Assembly (NCBI GenBank): GCA_041608535.1
Contig: JBFISM010000053.1
Coordinates: 1 to 21,547, forward strand
Length of the DNA: 21,547 bases
Source: JBFISM01 sp041608535
GTDB lineage: Bacteria > Actinomycetota > Acidimicrobiia > Spongiisociales > UBA5794
Direction of reading: 5' to 3'
How positions within the stretch are numbered: the first letter of the stretch is position 1; each line of letters begins with the position of its first letter. Below, piece after piece: positions 13,604 to 21,137 of this stretch. The notes beneath the pieces are model-generated. The model was not told the DNA's origin, did no database searches, and saw nothing but the letters and a program-made list of their open reading frames with translations. A program made the position numbers and the translations under genes.

Positions 13604-14821
13604 TCAGCTGCCTCCGATGATCAGCTGCACCGGACCAAACTCGAACTCGACCCTGCGATTGGACGCACGCCCCTCGTCGGTGTCGTTGCTTGCAATCGGC
13701 TCTTCCTCGCCCCTGCCGCGTGCGACCAGCCGGGCGGGATCCACACCGGCGGCCAGCATGTACTCCACTGCCGACTGGGCGCGGGCCTCGCTGAGCCGCT
13801 GGTTGAAGTCGGCGGGACCCACCGAATCGGTGTGACCCGTGACCCGTATGCCCAGTGATTGGTCGCGCACCAGCAGCGCCACGCCGATGTTGAGGATCGC
13901 TTGGGTCTCCGGCGTCAGCTCCGCGCTACCTGTGGCGAAGTTGGCGCCGTCGTTCAACGATCCGGTCGTGACGCCGTTGGTCACGTCGATCTCATAATCA
14001 GGGAAGGCGGCAAACAGCTGGAAGACTCCCGGCATGGTGTACATCCAGTACGACGTGTAGAGGCCGGCGCCGACGACGGTGGTGTCGGTGACCGCATCTG
14101 CTCCGTACGCCAGCTGGGCGCCACCGACGATGATCTCTCGAATCTCGGTCGAGGGGAGAACCCCGCTCAGCGTTATACCGCTGCGGGTGCGGCGTGCGTT
14201 GAACGTCGGCGGCAAGAGATTGGTTATCTCGACGTTGGACTCGATGTCGGCGACTCCGAACGTGGCCCCGATGGCTTGCTCGAAAGCAACCAGATACTGC
14301 TCGTTCGGCGAAGTGCCGCTCAGCTCGACCTCGTCGCCGATGGCTGTGATGGTGCCTTCGCTGATCATCGGGATGAGTGTGATCCCCTGGTGGGCGCCGG
14401 CGAGCCACACGGGTGAAGCGACGTCTGGGGCAACCACGAGGTCGGTCGCCACGTCCGGGCCGTAGGCGACGCTGGCCGCCTCGACGAGTCGCGTTGCCGT
14501 CTCCTCGTCCGGAACGATGCCGTTGAGGGTGAAGTCGCCGCCATCCAGCGTGGCCGTCAAGCTGGCCACCGCCGGTGGTGCCTCCGTCGTCGCCGTGGTC
14601 GGTGTCTCGGCAGGTGCGAGGGTGGTTGTCGTTGCAGGCGCTGTCGTTGCCGGCGCCGCGGAGGTGGATGTGGTCGCCACAGCCGTCGCAGCCGGTCCGG
14701 CGCCGCCCGTTGGGGAGCGCCGGCCCAACGATGCCCCGCCCGCAAGGAGAAACGCTCCTGCCACGAGCGCGACGAACGCCAATCCCAGACCGATACCCCT
14801 GGCCACTTGTCTCACATCCAT
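13604..14821 (-). CDS. Membrane-anchored OmpA-family protein with BON-like repeats
   Basis: A 405-residue cell-envelope protein. Residues about 8-30 form one hydrophobic segment that acts as anchor or signal. A Thr/Ala/Pro-rich linker follows (about 37-86). Three BON-like units come next, marked by LNGIVPDEE, LSGTSPNEQ and LSGVLPSTE, each followed by an AA/QA-x4-G segment. The C-terminal OmpA/MotB domain has FATGSAELTPET, TGHTDSVG and LSEARAQSAVEYMLAAGVD, and ends ASNRRVEFEF; it binds peptidoglycan through the conserved Asp and Arg. The plan recalls mycobacterial ArfA/OmpATb (membrane segment, BON, OmpA). The ATG at 14821 has AGGGGA about 6 nt upstream. It is divergent from the ccm operon. 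Confidence 0.88.
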   Translation of the reverse strand: MDVRQVARGIGLGLAFVALVAGAFLLAGGASLGRRSPTGGAGPAATAVATTSTSAAPATTAPATTTTLAPAETPTTATTEAPPAVASLTATLDGGDFTLNGIVPDEETATRLVEAASVAYGPDVATDLVVAPDVASPVWLAGAHQGITLIPMISEGTITAIGDEVELSGTSPNEQYLVAFEQAIGATFGVADIESNVEITNLLPPTFNARRTRSGITLSGVLPSTEIREIIVGGAQLAYGADAVTDTTVVGAGLYTSYWMYTMPGVFQLFAAFPDYEIDVTNGVTTGSLNDGANFATGSAELTPETQAILNIGVALLVRDQSLGIRVTGHTDSVGPADFNQRLSEARAQSAVEYMLAAGVDPARLVARGRGEEEPIASNDTDEGRASNRRVEFEFGPVQLIIGGS

Positions 14822-15082
14822 GGTGATTCCCCTGAGATGCACGCCTCCACAAGCCCGACCCGGGTCATCACACCCAGAGTTGGTGCGAGCAGGACGAGAA
14901 TCCGGCCCTCCACGGAGCCACCCGGGAATCTCGGCATCCCCCACCTGTTTTCTAGCCGCCGCAGGGTACCGGAGCAGGCGATGATGCTCAAGGACGACCC
15001 GACCACCGTGGATTCGTCCTCCGCACGCACTTCGTGCCGGACCATGTCCCGGCTGCGGAGCTGTTGCCCATAGACTCGGCGG
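14822..15082. other. Intergenic region between the OmpA-like gene and the ccm operon
   Basis: This 261-bp region must carry both divergent promoters. The ccmA promoter is at its right end. For the minus-strand gene only the SD is clear. A minus-strand frame of 77 codons (ATG at 15045 to stop at 14812) overlaps the OmpA-like start by 10 nt and has moderately high G/C at third positions; it matches no family I know. No RNA gene is seen. Confidence 0.4.
15071..15076 (+). promoter_or_regulatory. -10 hexamer of a leaderless promoter for the ccm operon
   Basis: TAGACT is followed by 6 nt and the ccmA ATG at 15083. No SD precedes the start. No convincing -35 is visible 16-18 nt upstream. Confidence 0.5.
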
Positions 15083-15745
15083 ATGACCATCACACCCCCG
15101 GTCGTCGAGCTCGCCGGTGTGACGGTGCGCCGCGGGGTGAGCATCGTGTTACGCAACGTCGACTTGTCGATCCAACCCGGCGAGATCGTGGGGCTGTTTG
15201 GCGGCAACGGAGCTGGCAAGACGACCTTGCTCGAAGTGCTGGCGACGTCGCTCCGGCCCACCTCGGGAAACGCCGCCGTGCTGGGAACCGACCTCCGTGG
15301 CGAGCGGCGGCTCGAGGTGCGGCGCCGCATCGGGCTGATCGGTCACTCGCCCGCGCTCTACCCGGAGCTGAGCCTTCGGGAGAACCTGGTTGTCGCATGC
15401 CGGCTCACCGGCGCTCCGGATGACCGCATCGACGATGTGCTCGCCATCGTGGGGCTCGGCGGGGTGGCCGGACGTCGCGGCCGCGAATGCTCGTACGGGA
15501 TGCAACGCCGCACAGAGTTCGCCCGAGAGCTGCTCCTCGCTCCCGAGTTGCTGCTCATGGACGAGCCCCATTCGGCGCTCGACGTGGCAGCCTCGGGACT
15601 GGTCGAGCACCTCGCGGCCGATGTGACCGCTCGGTCGGGTGCCGCTGTGCTCGTCTCGCACGATAGGGAGCGGGTCGAGAAGATCTCAGATCGCAGCGTC
15701 GAGTTGGTGGGAGGCACCATCGGGGGTGGTGGCGACGGTGGCTGA
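15083..15745 (+). CDS. ccmA: Haem exporter ATP-binding subunit CcmA
   Basis: A 220-residue ABC ATPase that, with CcmB and CcmC, releases haem-charged CcmE on the outer face of the membrane. Walker A is GGNGAGKTT (40-48). The Q-loop region reads GLIGHSP, the GH-x-P form seen in CcmA. The signature loop is CSYGMQRR (136-143), which departs from LSGGQ but is in the right place. Walker B is LLLMDEP (156-162) and the switch His is H193 in VSHD. The end is Gly-rich. Its identity rests on the operon as much as on sequence. It opens the operon from a leaderless promoter and overlaps ccmB by 8 nt (GTGGCTGA). Confidence 0.9.
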   Translation: MTITPPVVELAGVTVRRGVSIVLRNVDLSIQPGEIVGLFGGNGAGKTTLLEVLATSLRPTSGNAAVLGTDLRGERRLEVRRRIGLIGHSPALYPELSLRENLVVACRLTGAPDDRIDDVLAIVGLGGVAGRRGRECSYGMQRRTEFARELLLAPELLLMDEPHSALDVAASGLVEHLAADVTARSGAAVLVSHDRERVEKISDRSVELVGGTIGGGGDGG

Positions 15746-16409
15746 CCTCTCCTTGATCGAGCAGGCCCGCGTCATCGCAGGTCGCGACCTCGTGCGGGAG
15801 CGCCGGCGGGGCGAGGTGGCGTGGGTGATCGTTCCGTTCGGCGCAATCGCCATGATGCTCATCCCGCTTGGGATCGGTATCGATACTCCGACGCTGCGAA
15901 GAATCGGGCCCGGTCTGTTCTGGGTGGTCGTGCTCCTCTTCGGCGTGCTCGTGACGGTACGGCGCACAGCCGCAGACGGGCCGGCGGAGCGGGCGCTGCT
16001 GCTGCGGTTCGGCGTGGATCCGGTTGCGGAGCTGTGGGGCCGGACCGCGGCTCATGTCGTGTTGTTACTGGTGTTCCAGGTGGTCGTGGGTCTCGTTACG
16101 GTCGTCCTCTACGACGTCGACGTGTCGCGCTGGCCCGTGGTGGCGATCCTCCTCCCCCTGATTGCGCTCGGTTTGGCGCTCCTGGGGACCATCACCGGCG
16201 GTGTCGCCGCGGCCACCGGCGGCTCCAATCTCGTGCCGTTTCTCGTTGCGCCGCTGGCAATCCCATTGCTCCTGGCCGCCACCGAGTCGATTGATGGAAG
16301 CACCACGACCCGGGGTATCCTGGGCTGGCTTCTGCTGATCGTGCTCGTGGACACGATCCTCGCTGTGGCAGGAGTGTTGACGGCTCGGCCGCTCCAGGAG
16401 ATCACATGA
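15738..16409 (+). CDS. ccmB: Haem exporter membrane subunit CcmB
   Basis: A 223-residue membrane protein, the usual CcmB length, with about six hydrophobic helices after a cytoplasmic N-terminus that reads VIAGRDLVRERRR. That start is the typical DL..E/R segment of CcmB. It forms the ABC permease partner of CcmA. The GTG at 15738 overlaps the ccmA stop by 8 nt and is preceded by a G-rich GGGGGTGG. Earlier in-frame starts would extend into ccmA without family resemblance. The stop overlaps the ccmC start in an ATGA. Sequence alone gives a membrane protein of this family; the position between ccmA and ccmC makes it firm. Confidence 0.9.
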   Translation: MADLSLIEQARVIAGRDLVRERRRGEVAWVIVPFGAIAMMLIPLGIGIDTPTLRRIGPGLFWVVVLLFGVLVTVRRTAADGPAERALLLRFGVDPVAELWGRTAAHVVLLLVFQVVVGLVTVVLYDVDVSRWPVVAILLPLIALGLALLGTITGGVAAATGGSNLVPFLVAPLAIPLLLAATESIDGSTTTRGILGWLLLIVLVDTILAVAGVLTARPLQEIT

Positions 16410-17173
16410 CCGCCCCCGCAACCCGTCGGGACGCACCCGACTCGCTGCGTCTCGATCTGCTCGACAAGACGGCGATCGTCGCCCTGGCGGTGGCTCTCGG
16501 ATTCGCCTTTTTGACGCCGCCCGAAGCGACGCAAGGCAACGTCGCCCGGCTCTTCTACGTCCACCTCCCCACCATCCTGGTGGCCTACGCCTCGTTTGCA
16601 GTCACGCTGGTTGCCGTCGTCGCCTATCTGGCCACCAAGCGACTGGCGTGGGATCAGCTGGCCGGCGCCGCCGCCGAGGTGGGTGTCGTGTTCACCGGGT
16701 TCACCATCGTCGTCGGGATGATCTGGGCGAAACCGACGTGGGGGGTGTACTGGACCTGGTCGGCCCGGCTGACGCTCACTGCGGTCATGTTCTTTGCGTA
16801 TCTGGGATACCTGGCGCTACGTCGGGCGATCGAGGACCCGGTGCTGCGGGCTCGTCGATCGAGCGTTCTCGGCATCTTGCTCATCGGGATGGTCCCCATC
16901 GTGCATTTCTCAGTCATCTGGTGGCGAGACATCCATCAGGGAGGCACCGTCCTCCGGCCGGACGAGATGCAGATCGATGGAATCCTCGCGGCTGCGCTGG
17001 TTGCTGGGTTCGTGGCCTGGTCGCTCGTCGGATTTGCTCTGATCCGCCGCGGCTGGCGGCTCGCCCGGCTCGAGGGTGATCTCGAGATCGCTTTGCGCTC
17101 CGGGGACGGCCCGGCCGCCGGCGATGCAGTGACGGCACCGCTACTCGATGGACCGCGGGAGGGGACATCGTGA
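16406..17173 (+). CDS. ccmC: Haem handling protein CcmC (WWD family, altered motif)
   Basis: A 255-residue membrane protein of six predicted helices that presents haem to CcmE. The axial histidine candidates are His53 in FYVHLP and His177 in WWRDIHQG. Their separation of 124 residues equals that of the known E. coli ligands His60 and His184. VHFSVIWW is also typical. The Trp-rich periplasmic motif reads WGVYWTWSARLT (112-123): the Asp usually found after the third Trp (WGTWWVWDARLT in E. coli) is Ser119 here. A C-terminal cytoplasmic tail of about 35 residues follows the last helix. It overlaps ccmB (ATGA) and ccmD (GTGA). Confidence 0.93.
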   Translation: MTAPATRRDAPDSLRLDLLDKTAIVALAVALGFAFLTPPEATQGNVARLFYVHLPTILVAYASFAVTLVAVVAYLATKRLAWDQLAGAAAEVGVVFTGFTIVVGMIWAKPTWGVYWTWSARLTLTAVMFFAYLGYLALRRAIEDPVLRARRSSVLGILLIGMVPIVHFSVIWWRDIHQGGTVLRPDEMQIDGILAAALVAGFVAWSLVGFALIRRGWRLARLEGDLEIALRSGDGPAAGDAVTAPLLDGPREGTS

Positions 17174-17292
17174 GCGGCTGGGGCTGGGTGCTGTGGGGCT
17201 ACGGCGTCGTGTTTCTTGCCGTTGCGGTGTATGTGTGGTCGCTTCTGGTGCGCACCAGACGCGTGGAACGCCGTCTCGACGAGCTGAGGTGA
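17170..17292 (+). CDS. ccmD: Haem exporter small subunit CcmD
   Basis: A 40-residue protein. It begins MSGWGWVLWGYGVVF, continues with one membrane helix (about residues 7-27) and ends in a basic/acidic cytoplasmic tail, RTRRVERRLDELR. This is the standard CcmD layout: small, one helix, WxxYG near the start and charged C-terminus. CcmD holds CcmE to the CcmABC complex. The GTG at 17170 overlaps the ccmC stop as GTGA, and the stop is 6 nt before the ccmE start. The charged tail carries the GAGG..GAGG run that serves as ccmE ribosome binding site. Confidence 0.88.
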   Translation: MSGWGWVLWGYGVVFLAVAVYVWSLLVRTRRVERRLDELR

Positions 17293-17298
17293 GGCTGC

Positions 17299-17706
17299 GT
17301 GGGGCGTCACCGCCGGTTGCTTCTTCCGGCCGTTCTCCTGATCGTGGTGCTCGGCCTGGTCACCTTTCTGCTGCTGGACAACACGGTGTTCTTCAACACC
17401 CCCACCGAGCTGATGGACCAGCCGGCGAGTGAGGAGCGCCAGCGCTTGGGCGGCCAGGTCGTGGCCAACAGCGTTGCGGAGACCGCCGGCGGGGTTCGCT
17501 TCGAGGTCACTGATGGGCGGCGCACGGTTGCCGTCATGCACACCGGTGCTCCGCAGGCGCTGTTCCAGGAGGGGATAGGTGTCGTCGTCGAAGGTACGTG
17601 GGACGGGTCGGTGTTCTCCAGCGATGCCATGTTGGTGAAGCACGACGAGCAGTACCGCACCTCGGACGGCGAGGAGTACGTCCCCGGGGAGCCGATCGCC
17701 CCGTGA
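17299..17706 (+). CDS. ccmE: Periplasmic haem chaperone CcmE
   Basis: A 135-residue protein with an N-terminal anchor (about 7-26) and an OB-fold domain outside the membrane. The covalent haem site is the canonical HxxxY: KHDEQY with His115 and Tyr119. FFNTPTEL, FEVTDG and GVVVEGTW are the usual CcmE strands. It receives haem from CcmABCD and delivers it to CcmF/H. The tail after the haem site is acidic and short. The GTG start at 17299 is preceded by GAGGTGAGG. The stop overlaps the ccmF start as GTGA. Confidence 0.95.
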   Translation: MGRHRRLLLPAVLLIVVLGLVTFLLLDNTVFFNTPTELMDQPASEERQRLGGQVVANSVAETAGGVRFEVTDGRRTVAVMHTGAPQALFQEGIGVVVEGTWDGSVFSSDAMLVKHDEQYRTSDGEEYVPGEPIAP

Positions 17707-19775
17707 TCGCCGTGATCGGTCTCGCTGCGGTTTTCGTCGCCACCGCTGGAGCGGCCCTGACGGCATGGCGAGGGTGGCAGGCCTCGGCGAGGGGCGCGAC
17801 TTCGTCGGTCCTCGCGTTGCGCAACGCAGTGACGCTGATGCTGCTCGGGGCCCTCGTAGCCATGGTGGCTCTCCAGCTCGCCATCCTCTCCCATGACTTC
17901 TCCATCGCCTACGTGGCACGCAACACGGCAACGACGACACCATTCGTGTTCCTGTTGGCCTCCGGCTGGGCCGCACTCGAAGGAAGCATCGTGTTGTGGG
18001 GTCTCGTGCTGGCCGGCTTCGCTTACGTGGCTGTGCGCAGGGTCGAGATGGGCGACGGCCTCGGGGCGCTCGCCCTCGGCATCGTCGGTCTCGTGGGTGT
18101 GTTCTGGTTCGGGTTGATGGCCACGGTGGCCAACCCGTTCGCCGTGTGTGTGGATGCCGCCGCGGTGGGTTGTGAGGCGCAGGCATGGTCGCCGTTCGCC
18201 GGTGCGGTGGCCGCAGCCGAAGGGTTGGGTCCCAACCCGTTGTTGCAGAACCACATCTTGATGGCGGTGCATCCGCCGATGCTGTATCTCGGCTACGTGG
18301 GGCTCACGATGCCTTTCGCCTTCGCCCTGGCAGCGCTGCTGCGTGGCGAACGGGGCAAGGCGTGGCTCGATCGGACTTATCGCTGGTCGTTGATCTCGTG
18401 GTCATTTCTCACCTTCGGCATTCTGCTCGGGGCGTGGTGGTCATACGAGGTGCTCGGCTGGGGTGGGTACTGGGCCTGGGACCCGGTGGAGAACGCTGCG
18501 GTGCTCCCGTGGTTGGTCGCCACCGCATTCATCCACTCTGCCGTTGTGCAGCGGCGCCGCGGCATGCTGCAGGCGTGGAACTTCGCCCTTGTGATCTCGA
18601 CCTTTGCCCTCACCATCCTGGGCACCTTCCTGACGCGATCTGGTGTGGTGGCCTCGGTGCACTCGTTCACCCAGTCGCCGGTCGGTCCGGCGCTTCTCGG
18701 CTTTCTCGGCGTCGTGGTGATCGGATCGTTTGCGATATTCGCCACACGTATCCATCTCGTGGCCTCGGCGCCGCGGCTCGAGTCCCTCGCCAGTCGCGAG
18801 GGCGTGTTTCTCGCAAACAACCTGTTGCTCACCGTCTTTGCGCTCACGGTGCTGCTCGGCACCATGTATCCGCTGCTCGTCGAGGGGTTCTCGGGGCGCC
18901 AGGTATCGGTGGGGAGGCCTTTCTTCGACCGCGTCACGCTTCCAATCGCATTCGCCCTGTTGCTGGCGATGGGGGTCGGCCCGATCACGCCGTACCGCAA
19001 AGCGCGTGCCACGATCGTGTGGAATCGGATTCGCACGCCTCTGCGGGTTGCGCTGGTCGCCGGTGCAGTGTTCGTCGTCTGGGGTGTGCGCTCTGTACCC
19101 ACCGTGGTCGTCGTGATCCTCGGGGTGTTCGTCATCGGTGTGATCGTGCGCGAATTCACCCGCCAGCTGGGGAGGATGTCCGGCGACCGGTCACGGATGG
19201 AGCGCGCCGGGACCCTGCTGCGGAGAGACGCCGGGTTCTGGGGCGGTCAGATCGCCCACATCGGGTTTGCGCTGGCCGCCATCGCCATCGCCACGACGAC
19301 GGCCCTGGCGGTTCGTACCGAGGTCCGACTCCAGCCGGGGGAGGCAGAGGTGGTGAGTGGCTATTGCCTGGAGTACCTCGAACCCTTCGTCCGCGACGAG
19401 CCGAACCGCCGGGTGGAAGGGGCGCGGGTGCTCCTCCTCGACGCGTCATGCACTGATGCGTTCCGTCTCATCGAGCCCCGAATCAACCGCTACCCCGGTG
19501 CGACGCAGCCGGTGGTGACCCCCGAAGTGCGCACCGGATTGTTCGAGGACGTGTATGTGTCGCTCGCCGGCGGGAATGCGGATCAGCTCGTGCTCGATGT
19601 GTTTGTCTTCCCCGGGATGTGGCTGTTGTGGTTCGGGGGTCTCATCGTGACCGCCGGCGGACTGTGGTCGTTTGGTGCCCGCACCCTGGTGCGCCGCAAT
19701 GGGGATGAGGGGGCGGCCATCACCGGCGACGAGCGCCCGCGCCCGGTGACGGTGCACGGAGATCGCGATGGCTGA
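17703..19775 (+). CDS. ccmF: Cytochrome c haem lyase subunit CcmF
   Basis: A 690-residue polytopic membrane protein with some 14-15 hydrophobic helices, close to the 640-680 typical of CcmF. The WWD motif WGGYWAWDPVENAAVLPWL lies near residues 253-271 with its Asp intact. Flanking histidines (HPPMLYLGY, FIHSAVVQRR, VHSFTQSPVG) correspond to the haem-binding ones. LNNLLL-like and GTMYPLL segments and a large external domain before the last helix (about 540-650) also fit. It attaches haem from CcmE to the CXXCH of apocytochromes. GTG at 17703 overlaps the ccmE stop (GTGA), and the 3' end overlaps the next gene by 8 nt (ATGGCTGA). Confidence 0.96.
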   Translation: MIAVIGLAAVFVATAGAALTAWRGWQASARGATSSVLALRNAVTLMLLGALVAMVALQLAILSHDFSIAYVARNTATTTPFVFLLASGWAALEGSIVLWGLVLAGFAYVAVRRVEMGDGLGALALGIVGLVGVFWFGLMATVANPFAVCVDAAAVGCEAQAWSPFAGAVAAAEGLGPNPLLQNHILMAVHPPMLYLGYVGLTMPFAFALAALLRGERGKAWLDRTYRWSLISWSFLTFGILLGAWWSYEVLGWGGYWAWDPVENAAVLPWLVATAFIHSAVVQRRRGMLQAWNFALVISTFALTILGTFLTRSGVVASVHSFTQSPVGPALLGFLGVVVIGSFAIFATRIHLVASAPRLESLASREGVFLANNLLLTVFALTVLLGTMYPLLVEGFSGRQVSVGRPFFDRVTLPIAFALLLAMGVGPITPYRKARATIVWNRIRTPLRVALVAGAVFVVWGVRSVPTVVVVILGVFVIGVIVREFTRQLGRMSGDRSRMERAGTLLRRDAGFWGGQIAHIGFALAAIAIATTTALAVRTEVRLQPGEAEVVSGYCLEYLEPFVRDEPNRRVEGARVLLLDASCTDAFRLIEPRINRYPGATQPVVTPEVRTGLFEDVYVSLAGGNADQLVLDVFVFPGMWLLWFGGLIVTAGGLWSFGARTLVRRNGDEGAAITGDERPRPVTVHGDRDG

Positions 19776-20211
19776 GCTGCTCCGCTGGTCCGGGTGGGCG
19801 GCGACTGCCATTGCCGTGCTGGTCATCGTGGTCGGGCTGCTGCCGGAAGCTCCGGCGCCCGTGTCGGAGGAAGCCAGAGTGACGTTGTTGGCGAGCAATC
19901 TGCGATGTCCGTTCTGCAGTGGCGAGTCGATAGCCGACGCTCCGTCGCAGGTGGCTCGCGATCTCGAAGCCTTCATCGCCGAGAAGGTGGCAGAGGGCGC
20001 GAGCGACGACGAGATCTACGCCTTCTTCGAGGCGCGATACGGCGAGCAGGTTCGCCTGGATCCCCCGTATGGCGGCTGGGGTGCGTTGTTGTGGACGGCG
20101 CCGCTTGCGCTGCTGGTGGTCGGAGCCCTCGCCATCATGCACCGCCGCCGTCCACATCGAGACCACGAGGACCTCGGCCACGACGCCCGCACCGTAGAGG
20201 TGAGATCGTGA
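19768..20211 (+). CDS. ccmH: Cytochrome c maturation thiol oxidoreductase CcmH (CcmL-type)
   Basis: A 147-residue protein with an N-terminal membrane segment (about 9-25), the redox motif LRCPFCSGESIADAPSQVARDL (Cys47 and Cys50, the LRCxxC signature) and a C-terminal membrane helix (about 104-123). It keeps the apocytochrome haem-site cysteines reduced and works with CcmF. After the redox domain DPPYGGWGALLWTAP is the usual ending. This is the short form, without the fused TPR domain of E. coli CcmH; the TPR part is the next gene. It overlaps ccmF by 8 nt and ccmI by 4 nt. Confidence 0.94.
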   Translation: MAELLRWSGWAATAIAVLVIVVGLLPEAPAPVSEEARVTLLASNLRCPFCSGESIADAPSQVARDLEAFIAEKVAEGASDDEIYAFFEARYGEQVRLDPPYGGWGALLWTAPLALLVVGALAIMHRRRPHRDHEDLGHDARTVEVRS

Positions 20212-20969
20212 GCCGGCTACAGCGCCTCGAGGAACAGATCGAGCAGGTCGACGCCGATCTGGCTGCCGTCGACAGCGATGAGGCCGCCGGCGATCTGGAT
20301 GCGGCCACCGCCGAGGAGCTTCGAGCCACCTACCGCAGCGAACGCATGCGCCTCGACCGGGAACTCGATACGGCAGCCGCAGATCAAGACATTGGACCCA
20401 ACCGGCGGCGCGTCGCATGGGGTGTGGGGGTGTCTCTTGCCGCCCTGGTGGCGGTCGGGTGGTTCATGTCGACCGTCATCGACGACCGGGCTCCGGGTGA
20501 GCTGGCTACCGGCGGCATCGCCGGCGAGGTTGCCAGCGGTGGCGTCGATCTGGCGTCCGTCTCGAACGAGGAGATGGAAGCCGTCATAGCTGAGAACCCG
20601 GACATCGTCGGGATGCGGGCGGCCCTGGCGCGTCGCTATTTCAGCGAGGGCGAGTTCTCCGCCGCATTGGGCCACTATCTCATCGTGCTCGAACAGGACC
20701 CCGGCAACGCCGAGGCGCTGGCGAACGTCGGCTGGATGTCGTATCTGTCCGATGAGGCTGAGCTGGCTGAGGCGTACGTCACTCGCGCCCTCGATGCCGC
20801 CCCGGGCTACCCCGAAGCCCTGTGGTATCTCGCCAACATTCGGCTGTTCGGGGTCGCCGATCCGCAGGGAGCAGTCGAACCTTTGGAGCAGCTCCTCGCC
20901 GTCGATGGTCTTCCTGATGAGGTCCAGGCCGAAGCTCAGTCTCTCTTGGAGATGGCGCAGAGTGGGTGA
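20208..20969 (+). CDS. ccmI: Cytochrome c maturation TPR protein CcmI-like
   Basis: A 253-residue protein. Residues 1-62 are charged and likely coiled-coil (LQRLEEQIEQVDADLAAVDSD, then ERMRLDRELDTA). A single membrane helix follows (about 69-89). Residues about 130-250 form TPR repeats (ARRYFSEGEFSAALGHYLIVLEQDPGNAEALANVGWM and AEAYVTRALDAAPGYPEALWYLANIRL). CcmI holds apocytochrome c and brings it to CcmF/H. The classical two-helix N-terminus is reduced to one helix, which would place the coiled coil in the cytoplasm. GTG at 20208 overlaps the ccmH stop (GTGA) and is preceded by GAGGTGA. Confidence 0.85.
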   Translation: MSRLQRLEEQIEQVDADLAAVDSDEAAGDLDAATAEELRATYRSERMRLDRELDTAAADQDIGPNRRRVAWGVGVSLAALVAVGWFMSTVIDDRAPGELATGGIAGEVASGGVDLASVSNEEMEAVIAENPDIVGMRAALARRYFSEGEFSAALGHYLIVLEQDPGNAEALANVGWMSYLSDEAELAEAYVTRALDAAPGYPEALWYLANIRLFGVADPQGAVEPLEQLLAVDGLPDEVQAEAQSLLEMAQSG

Positions 20970-21137
20970 TCCGTCAGCGCCGGGCCGAGGTGGCGAGCAG
21001 TCGGTCGGAGGTGGCGGCGGCGACCTGCGTCATACGCACCCCCCAGATTGTGAGCCCGGCCTGCACCCGCGAGAGCAGCGAGCCTGCGCATGGCATCGGC
21101 GCGCATGGTCGAGAAGAATCCGGCTCGCCGGGGTGCG
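20970..21137. other. Gap between ccmI and ccmG-like gene
   Basis: A 168-bp stretch with no assigned gene, unusual for an operon otherwise made of overlapping genes. The ccmI stop lies in a GTGA whose GTG (20966) opens a frame to 21274, and the minus strand holds a 40-codon frame ending near 20980. Both have high G/C at third positions, but neither resembles a known protein. No terminator-like hairpin with T-run is seen. Confidence 0.4.

Noticed and set aside
16936..18186. Minus-strand 416-residue open frame
   Set aside because: Antisense to ccmC-ccmF, which are firmly identified.
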